Positions 18,912 to 30,087 of a DNA stretch of 64,000 nucleotides are shown in pieces. How positions within the stretch are numbered: position 1 is the first letter of the stretch; every line of letters starts with the position of its first letter. The notes below the pieces were generated by a model. That model did not search any database, was not told the origin of the DNA, and saw nothing but the letters and a program-made list of their open reading frames with translations. Source of the stretch: Polynucleobacter meluiroseus (GTDB lineage Bacteria; Pseudomonadota; Gammaproteobacteria; Burkholderiales; Burkholderiaceae); NCBI RefSeq assembly GCF_900205755.1, contig NZ_OANS01000002.1, positions 186,001 through 250,000 on the forward strand, in the 5' to 3' direction. A program made the translations under genes and the position numbers.

Positions 18912-19616
18912 ATGAGCGATATTCGAGTATTTGAAATTTACCGTTACAACCCAGACGTCGACGCGGCGCCTCGCATGGAACGTTATGAGTTGGAGCTCAC
19001 AGGCGAGCGCATGTTGTTAGACGCCTTGATCTCCCTGAAGAAGCAAGATGAATCCATTTCGTATCGCCGCTCTTGCCGCGAAGGTGTTTGCGGTTCCGAT
19101 GCGATGAACATTAACGGTAAAAATGGCTTGGCTTGTTTAACTAATATGTTGACCTTGCCTAAAGTCATTACTTTGCGTCCCTTACCAGGCTTGCCAGTGG
19201 TGCGCGATTTGATCGTTGATATGACGTTGTTCTTCAAGCAGTATTTATCCATCAAGCCTTATTTGGTGAACGATACTCCTCCCCCAGAAAAAGAGCGCCT
19301 CCAAAGTCCGGAAGAGCGCGAGGAGTTGAATGGTTTGTACGAGTGCATTCTGTGCGCTTCATGTTCCACCGCTTGCCCCTCATTTTGGTGGAACCCGGAT
19401 AAATTCGTGGGACCAGCTGGTTTATTGCAAGCCTATCGCTTTATTGCAGATAGTCGCGATGAGGAAACTGCTCAGCGCTTGGATAATCTCGAAGATCCCT
19501 ATCGCTTGTTCCGTTGCCATACCATCATGAACTGCGTGGATGTGTGTCCTAAGCATTTGAATCCAACTAAAGCAATTGGCAAGATCAAAGAGTTGATGGT
19601 TCGCAGGGCTGTATGA
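18912..19616 (+). CDS. sdhB: Succinate dehydrogenase iron-sulfur subunit
   Basis: Electron-transfer subunit of complex II, 234 residues. The [2Fe-2S] ligands are in SCREGVCGSDAMNI and ACL. The [4Fe-4S] and [3Fe-4S] ligands are in CILCASCSTACPS and CHTIMNCVDVCPKHLNP. It overlaps sdhE by four bases (ATGA), so translation is coupled to the FAD assembly factor. Confidence 0.97.
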   Translation: MSDIRVFEIYRYNPDVDAAPRMERYELELTGERMLLDALISLKKQDESISYRRSCREGVCGSDAMNINGKNGLACLTNMLTLPKVITLRPLPGLPVVRDLIVDMTLFFKQYLSIKPYLVNDTPPPEKERLQSPEEREELNGLYECILCASCSTACPSFWWNPDKFVGPAGLLQAYRFIADSRDEETAQRLDNLEDPYRLFRCHTIMNCVDVCPKHLNPTKAIGKIKELMVRRAV

Positions 19617-19882
19617 TTCTTGGCAATGCGGAGTTGTATCGCCTTAAAAGTGATGCCCGCAGGGGCTTGCTAGAGAACGATATTATTCTGCACCGTTTTT
19701 TTGAGCGTTACGGCGCTCAATTAAGCGTTGCAGATGGTGAAGTGCTGAGTGGTTTATTGGCTCTAGAGGACAATGATTTGATGGATTTGTTAATCGGTCG
19801 CAAAGACTCTGTACCATCCATGGAAATTGAGTCGAAAACTGAACTCTTTAAAGCCATTTTGCAAAAGCTGAGAGCAAAATAA
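19613..19882 (+). CDS. sdhE: FAD assembly factor SdhE
   Basis: Small helical protein that promotes covalent flavinylation of SdhA. Of 89 residues, the family motif RGxxE is visible as RRGLLEND near residue 17, and the body is acidic and helical (LLALEDNDLMDLLIG). It starts inside the sdhB stop codon. An 80-bp gap follows before gltA. Confidence 0.92.
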   Translation: MILGNAELYRLKSDARRGLLENDIILHRFFERYGAQLSVADGEVLSGLLALEDNDLMDLLIGRKDSVPSMEIESKTELFKAILQKLRAK

Positions 19883-19961
19883 TTTAGTAGCTGGTGTATT
19901 GATAATTTAAACATGCGATCATATTTTTCTTATGGTCAATTTGAGGGATTAAGGATTACAA

Positions 19962-21275
19962 ATGATTGAATCGGATATCAAAGCAAAACTCTCGTTCTCA
20001 GATGGCACCCCAGATATCGATCTGCCTATTTACAAAGGCACGATTGGTCCAGACGTCATTGATATTCGTAAGCTCTACGGCCAAACTGGAAAATTTACCT
20101 ACGACTCAGGCTTTCTTTCTACGGCGTCTTGTAATAGCAAGATTACCTATATTGATGGCGACAAAGGGGAGTTGCTCTATCGCGGCTACCCTATAGAAGA
20201 TTTAGCGCATAACTGTGACTTCCTTGAAGTGTGCTATTTGCTCATCAACGGTGAACTGCCCAATGCGGCGCAGTTAAAGGATTTTGAAACTATGGTGATG
20301 CATCACACAATGGTGCATGAGCAAATGCAATTTTTCTTGCGCGGTTTCCGCCGTGATGCCCATCCAATGGCGGTATTGACCGGTCTTGTTGGGGGGATGG
20401 CAGCTTTTTATCATAATTCGATAGACTACACCCAGCCTTTGGCACGTGAGGTTGCGCAAATTCGCTTGATTGCCAAAATGCCTACTTTGGTTGCGATGGC
20501 GTACAAATATTCGATTGGTCAGCCATTCGTGTATCCAGATAATTCTCTGTCGTACACAGCCAATTTCATGCGCATGATGTTTGCTAACCCTTGCGAGGAA
20601 TATCAAATTAATCCAGTCTTGGTAAAGGCCTTAGATCGCATCTTTATTCTGCATGCAGATCACGAGCAGAATGCCTCTACTTCGACTGTACGTTTGTGCG
20701 GATCTTCAGGCACCAATCCGTTTGCCGCTATCTCTGCTGGTATTGCTTGCCTTTGGGGTCCAGCTCACGGTGGCGCCAACGAGGCCTGCCTTGAAATGCT
20801 CAATGAAATCCAGGCCAATGGTGGCGTTGAACGCATTGGCGAATTTATTGCACAAGTAAAAGATAAAAACTCGAATGTGCGTTTAATGGGCTTTGGTCAT
20901 CGTGTTTACAAAAACTTTGATCCTCGCGCCAAACTCATGCGTGAAACTTGCTATGAAGTGTTAAATGAGCTCGGACTAGAGAATGATCCCTTGTTTAAGC
21001 TTGCCATGACACTCGAGAAGATTGCCTTGGAAGATGAGTATTTTGTAAGTCGTAAGCTGTATCCGAACGTCGACTTCTACTCTGGAATTGTCCAAAGAGC
21101 ATTGGGCGTACCAACTGAAATGTTTACCTGTATTTTTGCGCTTGCAAGAACAGTTGGCTGGATCGCTCAGTGGGAAGAAATGATCACCGACCCTGAGTTT
21201 AAAATTGGCCGTCCTAGACAGCTGTATGTCGGAGAAACGGTTCGTAAAGTTTCTAATATTGCTACTCGTTCATAA
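19962..21275 (+). CDS. gltA: Citrate synthase (type II)
   Basis: Condenses acetyl-CoA with oxaloacetate at entry to the TCA cycle. The 437 residues match the hexameric, NADH-sensitive type of Gram-negative bacteria. [12 protein letters not shown] and [16 protein letters not shown] carry the catalytic His residues, and [15 protein letters not shown] the substrate contacts. The preceding gap of about 80 bp may hold its own promoter, but no clear box was seen. leuC begins 15 bp downstream. Confidence 0.97.
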   Translation: MIESDIKAKLSFSDGTPDIDLPIYKGTIGPDVIDIRKLYGQTGKFTYDSGFLSTASCNSKITYIDGDKGELLYRGYPIEDLAHNCDFLEVCYLLINGELPNAAQLKDFETMVMHHTMVHEQMQFFLRGFRRDAHPMAVLTGLVGGMAAFYHNSIDYTQPLAREVAQIRLIAKMPTLVAMAYKYSIGQPFVYPDNSLSYTANFMRMMFANPCEEYQINPVLVKALDRIFILHADHEQNASTSTVRLCGSSGTNPFAAISAGIACLWGPAHGGANEACLEMLNEIQANGGVERIGEFIAQVKDKNSNVRLMGFGHRVYKNFDPRAKLMRETCYEVLNELGLENDPLFKLAMTLEKIALEDEYFVSRKLYPNVDFYSGIVQRALGVPTEMFTCIFALARTVGWIAQWEEMITDPEFKIGRPRQLYVGETVRKVSNIATRS

Positions 21276-21290
21276 GAGCTAAAGGTTTCC

Positions 21291-22700
21291 ATGTCACGTA
21301 CGCTTTACGACAAATTATGGGATGACCATGTGGTCTATTCAGAGTCAGATGGCACTGCAACGATTTACATTGATCGCCAGTTACTTCATGAAGTAACCAG
21401 TCCCCAAGCATTCGAGGGGCTGCTTTTGGCTGACCGTCCTATTTGGCGTGTATCAGCCAACTTGGCCGTTTCAGACCATAACGTACCCACAACTGATCGC
21501 TCTGAAGGCATCGCCGATCCGATCTCCAAATTACAAGTTGATACCTTAGATAACAATTGCGATCGATTTGGCATCACTCAATACAAAATGAGCGATGCAA
21601 GACAAGGAATCGTTCATGTCATCGGGCCAGAGCAGGGCGCTACTTTGCCAGGCATGACTGTGGTCTGCGGTGATTCTCATACCAGCACGCATGGTGCATT
21701 TGGTGCCTTAGCCTTTGGCATCGGCACATCTGAAGTAGAGCATGTCTTAGCAACACAAACTTTGCTGATGAAAAAAAGCAAGAATATGTTGGTACGAGTT
21801 GACGGTCGTTTGCAACCAGGCTCAACGGCTAAAGATATTATTTTGGCGATTATCGGCAAGATTGGAACTGCAGGCGGTACTGGTTACACCATTGAGTTCG
21901 CTGGCGAGGCAATTCGCGCATTGTCGATGGAAGGTCGTATGACCATCTGTAATATGGCAATTGAAGCGGGCGCACGGGCGGGTCTCATCGCCGTTGACGA
22001 AACCACGATTGAATATATTCAAGGCCGCCCTTATTCCCCTAAAGGTGAAAGCATGCGCCATGCCTTGCAATATTGGCGCACACTGCATTCGGATGTCGAT
22101 GCAAAGTTTGATGTTGTTATTGAAATGCGTGCAGAAGAAATCGCACCGCAGCTCACTTGGGGCACCTCACCTGAGATGGTGCTATCCATCGCTGACAGAG
22201 TCCCTGATCCAGAAAAAGAGCTCGACTCCAATAAACGTTCTGCAATGGAGCGGGCGTTAGAGTACATGAACTTGGTTCCCAATACACCGTTGAGTCATAT
22301 CAATGTCGATAAAGTTTTCATTGGCTCTTGTACCAATAGTCGTATCGAGGATCTACGCGCGGCCGCTAAGGTGGTCGATCGTTTGGGTAAAAAAGTAGCC
22401 GCTAATGTCAAGCTGGCGATGGTAGTGCCAGGTTCGGGCTTAGTTAAAGCGCAAGCTGAGCGTGAAGGTCTGGATAGGGTATTTAAGGCGGCTGGTTTTG
22501 AGTGGCGTGAGCCAGGTTGCTCGATGTGCTTGGCAATGAATGCAGATCGACTCGAGCCAGGCGAGCGTTGCGCCTCGACTTCAAATCGTAATTTTGAAGG
22601 GCGTCAGGGCAATGGCGGTAGGACTCACTTAGTAAGCCCAGCAATGGCTGCTGCCGCTGCAATCGAAGGCCACTTCGTTGATATCCGTAAGATTTCTTAA
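21291..22700 (+). CDS. leuC: 3-isopropylmalate dehydratase large subunit
   Basis: Aconitase-family subunit that isomerises 2- and 3-isopropylmalate with LeuD in leucine synthesis. The 469 residues have the three [4Fe-4S] cysteines in [14 protein letters not shown] and [12 protein letters not shown]. The substrate loop is [19 protein letters not shown]. It follows gltA by 15 bp, with no visible leucine leader peptide or attenuator. A small lipoprotein gene separates it from leuD. Confidence 0.97.
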   Translation: MSRTLYDKLWDDHVVYSESDGTATIYIDRQLLHEVTSPQAFEGLLLADRPIWRVSANLAVSDHNVPTTDRSEGIADPISKLQVDTLDNNCDRFGITQYKMSDARQGIVHVIGPEQGATLPGMTVVCGDSHTSTHGAFGALAFGIGTSEVEHVLATQTLLMKKSKNMLVRVDGRLQPGSTAKDIILAIIGKIGTAGGTGYTIEFAGEAIRALSMEGRMTICNMAIEAGARAGLIAVDETTIEYIQGRPYSPKGESMRHALQYWRTLHSDVDAKFDVVIEMRAEEIAPQLTWGTSPEMVLSIADRVPDPEKELDSNKRSAMERALEYMNLVPNTPLSHINVDKVFIGSCTNSRIEDLRAAAKVVDRLGKKVAANVKLAMVVPGSGLVKAQAEREGLDRVFKAAGFEWREPGCSMCLAMNADRLEPGERCASTSNRNFEGRQGNGGRTHLVSPAMAAAAAIEGHFVDIRKIS

Positions 22701-22708
22701 GGAAAAAC

Positions 22709-22930
22709 GTGTCTACACTATTCAAGTTAACCATGATTAAAAAATTAACGCTTGTGGCATGCGCAGGTTTAGTTATCTCAGCCTGTAGCAGCACCATGGA
22801 GGGGATGGGTAAGGATTTGCAAAACATGGGTAACTCTATGGGCGGGTCGGGCGCATCTTCCAAAACACAAAATCAAAATAATCAATCACAGACCAAGGGT
22901 AAGGATGTCGTTGTTACCCCTGTGAACTAA
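22709..22930 (+). CDS. Entericidin-like small lipoprotein
   Basis: A 65-73 residue lipoprotein precursor. The core MIKKLTLVACAGLVISAC has a basic start, a hydrophobic stretch and a lipobox (ISAC). The mature part begins CSSTMEGMGKDLQNMG, resembling entericidin EcnA/EcnB. It ends in a Gln/Asn/Lys-rich tail. I give the GTG start because AAGGA lies six bases upstream; the ATG at 22733 lacks a ribosome site but gives a more typical signal peptide. It sits between leuC and leuD. Confidence 0.78.
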   Translation: MSTLFKLTMIKKLTLVACAGLVISACSSTMEGMGKDLQNMGNSMGGSGASSKTQNQNNQSQTKGKDVVVTPVN

Positions 22931-22961
22931 GACGCACTGAAAAGAAGCAAAGCTCACCATC

Positions 22962-23609
22962 ATGGAAAAATTTACGATATACAAAGGCTTGGTTGCTCCG
23001 CTTAATCGCGAGAACGTGGATACCGATGCCATTATTCCAAAGCAGTTTCTAAAATCGATCAAAAAAACGGGCTTCGGTCAAAATTTATTTGATGAATGGC
23101 GCTATCTTGATCACGGTGAGCCTGGACAAGACTGTAGCGCACGGCCAATAAATCCTGATTTTGTTTTAAATCAGCCTCGTTATCTTGGCGCAGGTATTTT
23201 GGTGGCTCGTAAGAATTTTGGTTGCGGTAGTTCGCGTGAACATGCTCCGTGGGCATTGGGGCAATATGGTTTTAGGGCAATTATTGCCCCTAGCTTTGCC
23301 GACATTTTTTACAATAACTGTTTTAAAAACGGTCTGCTACCAATTGTTTTGAGCGAACTACAGGTGGATCACTTATTTAACGAAACTCTCGCTTTCGTAG
23401 GTTACCAACTCACGATTGATTTAGAGAAGCAAGTTGTTATTACCCCAGACAATACGAGCTATAGCTTTGATGTAGCTCCGTTCAGAAAGCACTGCCTAAT
23501 CAATGGTTTGGACGATATTGGCTTAACTCTGCAACATGCAGATAAAATCAAGGCATATGAAGCTGAGCGCATCCTTAAAATGCCTTGGCTTGCAACAAAA
23601 TTGCCATAG
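22962..23609 (+). CDS. leuD: 3-isopropylmalate dehydratase small subunit
   Basis: Partner of LeuC that supplies the swivel domain of the isopropylmalate isomerase. The 215 residues include [16 protein letters not shown] at the N-terminus and [15 protein letters not shown], the hallmark of the family. It lies 31 bp after the lipoprotein gene and 24 bp before leuB. Confidence 0.96.
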   Translation: MEKFTIYKGLVAPLNRENVDTDAIIPKQFLKSIKKTGFGQNLFDEWRYLDHGEPGQDCSARPINPDFVLNQPRYLGAGILVARKNFGCGSSREHAPWALGQYGFRAIIAPSFADIFYNNCFKNGLLPIVLSELQVDHLFNETLAFVGYQLTIDLEKQVVITPDNTSYSFDVAPFRKHCLINGLDDIGLTLQHADKIKAYEAERILKMPWLATKLP

Positions 23610-23633
23610 TTTTATCGAGTTTAAAGGCCTCAT

Positions 23634-24704
23634 ATGAAAATAGCAGTTCTACCGGGCGATGGTATCGGCCCGGAAATCGTAGCTCAAGCCGTCAGAGTGC
23701 TTAACGCGCTTAGCCCAAAATTTGACCTAGAAACAGCGCCCGTTGGTGGTGCAGCCTACGATATCTCTGGTCATCCCTTGCCGCCAGCTACTTTGAAGTT
23801 AGCCAAAGAAGCAGATGCGATTTTGTTTGGCGCTGTTGGTGATTGGAGATACGATACGCTGGCACGTGAGCTGCGTCCAGAGCAAGCGATTCTGGGATTG
23901 CGCAAGCACTTAGAGCTGTTTGCTAACTTTAGACCAGCAATTTGTTATGACGAACTGACGGCAGCCTCTAGTCTCAAGGCGGAAATTGTTGGCGGTCTCG
24001 ATATCTTGATCATCCGCGAACTCAATGGTGATATTTACTTCGGACAGCCGCGCGGGATTCGATCTTCAGAGTTGCCATTGTTTAAAGGCGCTCGCGAAGG
24101 TTACGACACAATGCATTACAGCGAACCTGAAGTCATCAGAATAGGTCGGGTGGCTTTTGAAGCAGCGCGCAAGCGTAGTAAAAAAGTCTGCAGCGTGGAT
24201 AAGGCAAATGTATTGGAAACTTCCCAACTGTGGCGTGATGTCATGATTGAATTGTCTAAAGACTATCCGGACGTAGAGTTATCGCATATGTATGTTGATA
24301 ATGCGGCCATGCAATTAGTGAGAGCGCCAAAAGCATTTGATGTGGTTGTTACTGGAAACTTGTTTGGAGATATTCTGTCAGATGAAGCGGCGATGTTGAC
24401 AGGTTCCATCGGCATGTTGCCTTCCGCATCATTGGATAAAAACAATAAGGGACTATACGAACCAAGCCATGGATCCGCTCCCGATATTGCCGGAAAAGGA
24501 ATTGCTAATCCGCTAGCAACTATCTTATCTGCAGCAATGATGCTCAGGTATTCCTTGGCGATGCCGCTTGAGGCTGACAGAATCGAAGCGGCAGTGCAAT
24601 CTGTCCTCACTCAAGGCTTGAGAACGGCGGATATTTATACCGCAGGTACTCAAAAAGTAAGCACACAAGAGATGGGTGACGCAGTAGTGGCCGCACTCTC
24701 TTAA
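23634..24704 (+). CDS. leuB: 3-isopropylmalate dehydrogenase
   Basis: Oxidatively decarboxylates 3-isopropylmalate with NAD. The 356 residues begin [18 protein letters not shown]. The signature [27 protein letters not shown] appears as [11 protein letters not shown] and [12 protein letters not shown], and [15 protein letters not shown] is the NAD-binding region. Third leu gene in the plus-strand run. Confidence 0.97.
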   Translation: MKIAVLPGDGIGPEIVAQAVRVLNALSPKFDLETAPVGGAAYDISGHPLPPATLKLAKEADAILFGAVGDWRYDTLARELRPEQAILGLRKHLELFANFRPAICYDELTAASSLKAEIVGGLDILIIRELNGDIYFGQPRGIRSSELPLFKGAREGYDTMHYSEPEVIRIGRVAFEAARKRSKKVCSVDKANVLETSQLWRDVMIELSKDYPDVELSHMYVDNAAMQLVRAPKAFDVVVTGNLFGDILSDEAAMLTGSIGMLPSASLDKNNKGLYEPSHGSAPDIAGKGIANPLATILSAAMMLRYSLAMPLEADRIEAAVQSVLTQGLRTADIYTAGTQKVSTQEMGDAVVAALS

Positions 24705-24743
24705 AGCAAACCCGTTCAAACAATTTTTTAGCCGATTAAGATA

Positions 24744-25901
24744 ATGACAAATTTAAATGCTCCTGTAGTTGGCCTCATCGGCTGGCGAGGTATGGTCGGT
24801 AGCGTGCTCATGGAGAGAATGCTGGCAGAAAAAGATTTCGATCTGATCGAGCCAGTATTTTTTAGCACTAGCCAGGCTGGTGGTGCTGTACCTTTATTTA
24901 ATGGTCAAAAAGTAACGAAGTCTGAAAATTCTTTGCTAGATGCTAACGACTTAAAAGCCTTAGCGCGTTGCGACATAATTTTGACGTGTCAAGGTGGCGA
25001 TTTTACAAACGACGTATTTCCTAAACTACGCGCAGCGGGTTGGACTGGGCATTGGATAGATGCCGCTAGCGCGCTCCGCATGAAAGAAGATGCGGTATTG
25101 ATCTTGGATCCCGTCAATCGCCCAGTGATTGATAAGGCTTTAGCAGCTGGTGGAAAAAATTGGATTGGTAGTAATTGCACCGTGAGTTTGATGATGATGG
25201 CCATGGGTGGTTTGGTAAAAGCCAATATGGTGGAGTGGATTAGCGCAATGACCTATCAAGCCGCCTCTGGTGCTGGCGCTCAAAATATGCGTGAACTTTT
25301 ACTGCAAATGGGCGCTTTACGTGACTGTGTAGCCACAGAGTTAGCTGATCCATCATCTTGGATATTAGATATCGACCGCAAAGTAACGGCAACCTTGCGT
25401 TCAGAGCAATTTCCCAAGCAGCACTTTCGCAATACGCCTCTGGCCGGAAGTCTCATTCCTTGGATAGATGTGCCCGTTGATCACGGCCAAACAAAGGAAG
25501 AGTGGAAGGGCGGGGCTGAATTCAATAAGATTTTAGGCTTGCCTGCTTTCCGTACTGCCGGAAGTATTCCAGTCGATGGTCTTTGCGTACGCGTAGGCGC
25601 AATGCGTTGCCACTCGCAAGGCTTAACTGTGAAGTTAAAAAAAGATATCCCATTGCAAGAGATTGAATCTATATTGGCCAATGACAACCAGTGGGTCAAA
25701 GTCATTCCGAATGATCGTGAGACTACAGAGCGCGAGTTATCCCCAGCAGCGGTGAGCGGCACTTTAACCGTGCCGATTGGTCGTTTGCATAAGTTGGCTA
25801 TGGGGCCTGAGTACCTTGGCGCCTTTACAGTGGGTGATCAATTGCTATGGGGCGCAGCTGAGCCCTTGCGTCGTATGTTGCGTATTTTGCTAGAGAGTTG
25901 A
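24744..25901 (+). CDS. asd: Aspartate-semialdehyde dehydrogenase
   Basis: Makes aspartate semialdehyde for lysine, threonine, methionine and diaminopimelate synthesis. The 385-residue protein has the NADP motif [17 protein letters not shown], the catalytic Cys in [13 protein letters not shown] and the catalytic His in [14 protein letters not shown]. This is the long Gram-negative type. Its TGA overlaps the ATG of the fimV-like gene by one base. Confidence 0.96.
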   Translation: MTNLNAPVVGLIGWRGMVGSVLMERMLAEKDFDLIEPVFFSTSQAGGAVPLFNGQKVTKSENSLLDANDLKALARCDIILTCQGGDFTNDVFPKLRAAGWTGHWIDAASALRMKEDAVLILDPVNRPVIDKALAAGGKNWIGSNCTVSLMMMAMGGLVKANMVEWISAMTYQAASGAGAQNMRELLLQMGALRDCVATELADPSSWILDIDRKVTATLRSEQFPKQHFRNTPLAGSLIPWIDVPVDHGQTKEEWKGGAEFNKILGLPAFRTAGSIPVDGLCVRVGAMRCHSQGLTVKLKKDIPLQEIESILANDNQWVKVIPNDRETTERELSPAAVSGTLTVPIGRLHKLAMGPEYLGAFTVGDQLLWGAAEPLRRMLRILLES

Positions 25902-27295
25902 TGTCATTTTTTAGCACTCCCAAAATACTTAGACTTGCCGTTCTAAGTATTTTGCTCTGCTTGTCTTATGCCGCAACTGCCGTTTCTTTAGGTTCTCCGC
26001 TGCTTCTCTCGCAGCCGGGAGAGCCATTGCGTGTTGAAATTCCGATTCGCTTAGATACTCAAGAGTCTGATTTATTAAGTACCCTCGAAGCCACTATACC
26101 CTCCAAAGTTGTCTATGAGCGTCTGGGCATCTCTGCAAAGGTGCTTGATTTCAATATCCAATCAATGGTGTATCGAAATGCCCAAGAAAAGCTAATGGTA
26201 TTGGTTGAAACGGTCAAGCCTATCCCAATCAGCGATGACCCCTTTACCGACTTGTTGATCAACTTAAAGTGGTCATCTGGCGAGATTACCAAGGCATTCA
26301 CCTTGCTCTTGGGCGATAGCCAAAAAATTATTGTCAAGTCCGGCCAAACACTCTCTGAAGTTGCAGCGCAAATGGCACCTCAACTTGATGGCGCCAGCCT
26401 AGACCAGGCCATGTTAGCCCTGTTCAAGGCAAACCCCGATGCGTTCGCAAGCGGCAATATCAATCGCCTGCAAGCAGGTGCTGAGTTAGCCAAACCAAAT
26501 CAAGCACTACTGCGCTCTATTAGTCCTGCTGAGGCACGTCAGTTTGTTGCCGAGTCTAATGCGGAATGGCAGGCCGAAAAAGACGCGCAGTCTTTTGGGA
26601 AAAAGGACGGTGGTGCCATTAAAGATGCTGCCTTGGCAAACTCTGATCGCCTAAAAATTGGCTCTAGCACCGATGGGAATGCGCAGGAGTTACGCTATAC
26701 CGAAGAACTCGTGGCGCAAGAGAAGGTTCTCGAGCAAACTAAAGAGCGCGTGGCTGAATTAGAAAAAAATATCGCAGACCTGCAACTTCTCATTGAAAAA
26801 GCCAAGACCAAGTCAACACCATCCAACTGGCAGAGTGATTATTTTGGTGGCGGCACTTTTGCCCCAGCAGCTGTTGCATTGACGTTCATTATTTTCACAG
26901 GATTACTGTTATGGTTTTTGGCTAGGAACGCCCGCCGCTCTGAAATGGTGAGCTTCAACCAGAGTGTTGTACCCACCGCTCAAAAAATAGACTATGGCAC
27001 GGCAGTAAGCGCGATGCCCGCAAGAGCTAAGGCCTTGTTTGCCGGCATCGATCTCAATCTTTCACCCAAAAAAATAGATCCTCGGTCCGCCCTTTCAACG
27101 TCTACCCTTTCCAATGACGCGGTGATAGATACTTTGAGGGTAAAGTTGAATTTGGCTCGTGCGTACATGACGATTGAGGATTTTTCTGCCGCCAAAAAAA
27201 CACTTGAAGAAGTTGCGCTAATGGGTTCAGTAGATCCAGTAATAACACTTGAGACTCAGGAATTGCTTTCCGAGCTATCAAGCCGTCTGAATTAA
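25901..27295 (+). CDS. FimV-like protein with LysM-like and TPR-like regions
   Basis: A 464-residue membrane protein. A signal peptide is followed by the FimV N-terminal beta domain (LGSPLLLSQPGEPLRVEIPI, residues about 30-145) and a LysM-like segment beginning IIVKSGQTLSEVA. A coiled coil (about 265-305), one membrane segment (about 320-342, ALTFIIFTGLLLWFLA) and a C-terminal FimV helix pair (LNLARAYMTIEDFSAAKKTL) follow. FimV proteins help organise poles and type IV pili in Pseudomonas. The asd-fimV-truA order is conserved in Betaproteobacteria. Start chosen at the ATG overlapping the asd stop. Confidence 0.88.
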   Translation: MSFFSTPKILRLAVLSILLCLSYAATAVSLGSPLLLSQPGEPLRVEIPIRLDTQESDLLSTLEATIPSKVVYERLGISAKVLDFNIQSMVYRNAQEKLMVLVETVKPIPISDDPFTDLLINLKWSSGEITKAFTLLLGDSQKIIVKSGQTLSEVAAQMAPQLDGASLDQAMLALFKANPDAFASGNINRLQAGAELAKPNQALLRSISPAEARQFVAESNAEWQAEKDAQSFGKKDGGAIKDAALANSDRLKIGSSTDGNAQELRYTEELVAQEKVLEQTKERVAELEKNIADLQLLIEKAKTKSTPSNWQSDYFGGGTFAPAAVALTFIIFTGLLLWFLARNARRSEMVSFNQSVVPTAQKIDYGTAVSAMPARAKALFAGIDLNLSPKKIDPRSALSTSTLSNDAVIDTLRVKLNLARAYMTIEDFSAAKKTLEEVALMGSVDPVITLETQELLSELSSRLN

Positions 27296-27304
27296 AGCTC
27301 GGCG

Positions 27305-28138
27305 ATGCGAATTGCCCTGGGTTTGCAGTATGACGGGAGCCCCTATTCAGGCTGGCAATCGCAACTTTCCAAAAATACGGTGCAAGATGTCTTAGAGAAG
27401 GCAATTACCGATTTTATTGGCAGCAAAGATCTATTGGCATTGCCTATTCGTGTTGTAACTGCTGGCAGAACTGACACTGGAGTGCATGCACTGGGGCAGG
27501 TAGTCCATTTCGACGCACCTGTAGAACGGGAATCTTTTTCTTGGGTAAGGGGCGTTAACGCCTTCTTGCCAGACTCCATTGTGATTAATTGGGCGAAACC
27601 GGTTTCAGGGGAATTTAGTGCCCGTTTTTCAGCTTTTGAGCGTACCTATATTTACGCGCTACACGCTGGACCATGCCGGTCGCCCATGTCTGCCTTGCGA
27701 GCAGGTTATGTGATGCTCCCTGAGGCGCGTTGGTTTGATATTGAGGCGATGCAATTGGCGGCAGAATGCCTGATTGGTGAGCATGATTTCACCTCCTTTC
27801 GGTCGGCGGAGTGCCAAAGTAAATCACCAGTGAAAACACTTTATGCCTGTGAAATTGTTTCCCAAGCCCCGTGGCTCTATTTCAAAATTCGTGGCAATGC
27901 TTTTTTGCATCACATGGTGCGTAATTTAATAGGCTGCTTTTTGGCGGTAGGCACTGGCAAGCAAACCTCGGAATGGATGAAAGTAGTACTTGATGCTCGA
28001 GACCGCAGCATTGCAGCACCCACTTTTTCACCAGATGGACTGTATTTGACGAAAATTGCCTATCCTGCTGAATTTGCTATTCCCGAGCCCGCATTGCAAA
28101 ACTCGTGGCTACCTTACAGCCTGTTGGGTCCGCATTAA
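27305..28138 (+). CDS. truA: tRNA pseudouridine(38-40) synthase
   Basis: Isomerises uridines 38-40 in tRNA anticodon arms. Of 277 residues, the catalytic Asp is in [18 protein letters not shown], near residue 58. The N-terminal [16 protein letters not shown] and [14 protein letters not shown] in the second half are family marks. It lies 9 bp after the fimV-like gene and 37 bp before trpF. Confidence 0.97.
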   Translation: MRIALGLQYDGSPYSGWQSQLSKNTVQDVLEKAITDFIGSKDLLALPIRVVTAGRTDTGVHALGQVVHFDAPVERESFSWVRGVNAFLPDSIVINWAKPVSGEFSARFSAFERTYIYALHAGPCRSPMSALRAGYVMLPEARWFDIEAMQLAAECLIGEHDFTSFRSAECQSKSPVKTLYACEIVSQAPWLYFKIRGNAFLHHMVRNLIGCFLAVGTGKQTSEWMKVVLDARDRSIAAPTFSPDGLYLTKIAYPAEFAIPEPALQNSWLPYSLLGPH

Positions 28139-28163
28139 GCCTTTTTAATCTACTGTAAGGCTT
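28137..28163 (+). terminator. Weak hairpin between truA and trpF
   Basis: AAGCCTT and AAGGCTT form a perfect 7-bp stem around a 13-base loop straight after the truA stop codon. Only a short T run follows, so termination would be partial at best. It may just protect a 3' end or be chance. Confidence 0.25.
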
Positions 28164-28175
28164 TATCATTAGTCT

Positions 28176-28850
28176 ATGAGCTTACTTTCTTACGCCCCAA
28201 GACACACCAGAGTCAAAATTTGTGGCTTAAAACTGCCTCAAGACGTAGATGCTGCGGTTATGGCAGGGGTTGACGCTCTCGGTTTTGTTTTTTATCCACC
28301 TAGCTCCAGAGCCGTAACTCCGAACATTGCAGCCTCACTAATCAACCGTTTACCAGTAGGTGTTGATGCGGTTGGGCTGGTTGTGAACCCCTCAGATGCT
28401 GAATTCGCAGCGATTCGGGCTGCCGCCCCCATTACGCTGTGGCAGTTTCATGGCGATGAAACGCCAGAGCGCTGCGAGACCCTGGCAGATGGGCAGCCTT
28501 GGATGAAAGCAGCCAGAGTAGGGGCCCAGTTCGCATTTGAAGAATTTTCCCTACAATACGGGTTGGCAAACGCTTTTTTGCTCGATGCTCTAGTTGAGGG
28601 CTACGGTGGAGGAGGCGTTCCTTTTGATTGGCAGGGGATTCCTCAAGCATGGATAAGCGCAAACGCGCCTCGGGTCGTTTTGAGTGGTGGATTGAACTCA
28701 CACAACGTGGGTGAGGCGATTGCTCGCCTTCATCCTTGTGCAGTAGACGTTTCAAGTGGCGTTGAAATCAGCAAGGGTATTAAGGACCACGCTTTGATGA
28801 AGCAGTTTATTCAGTCTGTCCGCGATGCGGATTCAAAGCAGTCAATTTAA
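28176..28850 (+). CDS. trpF: Phosphoribosylanthranilate isomerase
   Basis: Catalyses the Amadori rearrangement in tryptophan synthesis. A 224-residue TIM barrel with the active-site Cys in VKICGLKLPQDVDAA. FLLDALVEGYGGGG and the phosphate loop VVLSGGLNSHNVGEAI are typical. First of the trpFBA group; no leader peptide with Trp codons is visible ahead of it. Confidence 0.96.
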   Translation: MSLLSYAPRHTRVKICGLKLPQDVDAAVMAGVDALGFVFYPPSSRAVTPNIAASLINRLPVGVDAVGLVVNPSDAEFAAIRAAAPITLWQFHGDETPERCETLADGQPWMKAARVGAQFAFEEFSLQYGLANAFLLDALVEGYGGGGVPFDWQGIPQAWISANAPRVVLSGGLNSHNVGEAIARLHPCAVDVSSGVEISKGIKDHALMKQFIQSVRDADSKQSI

Positions 28851-28879
28851 TGTGCCGCAATTAATCAAAAGAGGTATTT

Positions 28880-30073
28880 ATGTACGATAAGCCAGACGCA
28901 AGAGGGCACTTCGGTCCTTATGGTGGCGTATTTGTTTCTGAAACACTGATGTTTGCTTTGGAGGAGCTAAAGCAAGCTTACGCAAAATATCAAATTGATC
29001 CCGAGTTTATTAAAGAATTTCACTATGAGCTCAAGCATTTTGTAGGTCGCCCATCACCCATCTACCATGCCAAGCGCTGGAGTGAAATGTTAGGCGGCGC
29101 TCAAATTTATCTCAAGCGTGAAGATTTGAATCACACTGGCGCGCACAAAATTAATAACGTGATCGGCCAAGCGATGTTGGCCAAACGCATGGGCAAGCCA
29201 CGCATTATTGCGGAAACTGGTGCAGGTCAACATGGCGTTGCTACTGCTACGATTTGCGCACGATTTGGTTTGGATTGCACCGTGTATCAAGGTTCTGTTG
29301 ACGTTGCTCGTCAAGCTCAGAATGTGTACCGTATGAAATTGCTTGGCGCTAAAGTGGTTCCTGTGGAGTCTGGTACCAAGACCCTGAAAGATGCGCTAAA
29401 TGAAGCCATGCGCGATTGGGTAACTAATGTAGAAGATACCTTTTATATTATCGGCACCGTTGCTGGACCACACCCTTATCCAATGATGGTGCGGGACTTT
29501 CAGAGCGTGATTGGTGAAGAATGTAAAGTGCAAATGCCTGAACTCATTGGCGGCCAACCTGATTATGTTTTAGCTTGTGTCGGTGGTGGCTCTAATGCCA
29601 TGGGCATTTTTTATCCCTACATTGATTACCCCTCTGTAAAACTCATTGGGGTTGAAGCCGCTGGTCATGGCCTGGAGAGTGGTTTGCACTCCGCTGCTTT
29701 GTGCGTAGGTAAGCCAGGGGTACTTCATGGCAATCGCACCTATCTTTTACAAGATGAGCACGGACAAATCGCAGAGACGCATTCAGTTTCTGCTGGTATG
29801 GACTATCCCGGAGTGGGCCCAGAGCACGCTTGGTTAAAAGATTCAGATCGCGCCCAATATGTCGCCATTACTGATGAAGAGGCGTTGAAAGCTTTTCATG
29901 ATTGCTGTCAGATTGAAGGCATTATTCCTGCGCTAGAACCAGCGCATGCGCTAGCTTATGCATGCAAGCTTGCCCCTACTTTATCGAAGGATAAAACGAT
30001 CTTAGTCAATCTTTCAGGTCGCGGTGACAAGGATATGCATACTGTTGCACAAGCTACTGGATCTGCAGGTTAA
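28880..30073 (+). CDS. trpB: Tryptophan synthase beta chain
   Basis: PLP enzyme that joins indole and serine. The 397 residues contain the Schiff-base Lys in [14 protein letters not shown], the substrate loop [16 protein letters not shown] and the phosphate cup [12 protein letters not shown]. The ATG is preceded by GAGG. It pairs with trpA 14 bp downstream. Confidence 0.97.
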   Translation: MYDKPDARGHFGPYGGVFVSETLMFALEELKQAYAKYQIDPEFIKEFHYELKHFVGRPSPIYHAKRWSEMLGGAQIYLKREDLNHTGAHKINNVIGQAMLAKRMGKPRIIAETGAGQHGVATATICARFGLDCTVYQGSVDVARQAQNVYRMKLLGAKVVPVESGTKTLKDALNEAMRDWVTNVEDTFYIIGTVAGPHPYPMMVRDFQSVIGEECKVQMPELIGGQPDYVLACVGGGSNAMGIFYPYIDYPSVKLIGVEAAGHGLESGLHSAALCVGKPGVLHGNRTYLLQDEHGQIAETHSVSAGMDYPGVGPEHAWLKDSDRAQYVAITDEEALKAFHDCCQIEGIIPALEPAHALAYACKLAPTLSKDKTILVNLSGRGDKDMHTVAQATGSAG

Positions 30074-30087
30074 CTACTTCATTATTT

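Noticed and set aside
21201..22720. Leucine attenuator or leader peptide before leuC
   Set aside because: Only 15 bp separate gltA and leuC; no Leu-rich short frame or terminator is present.
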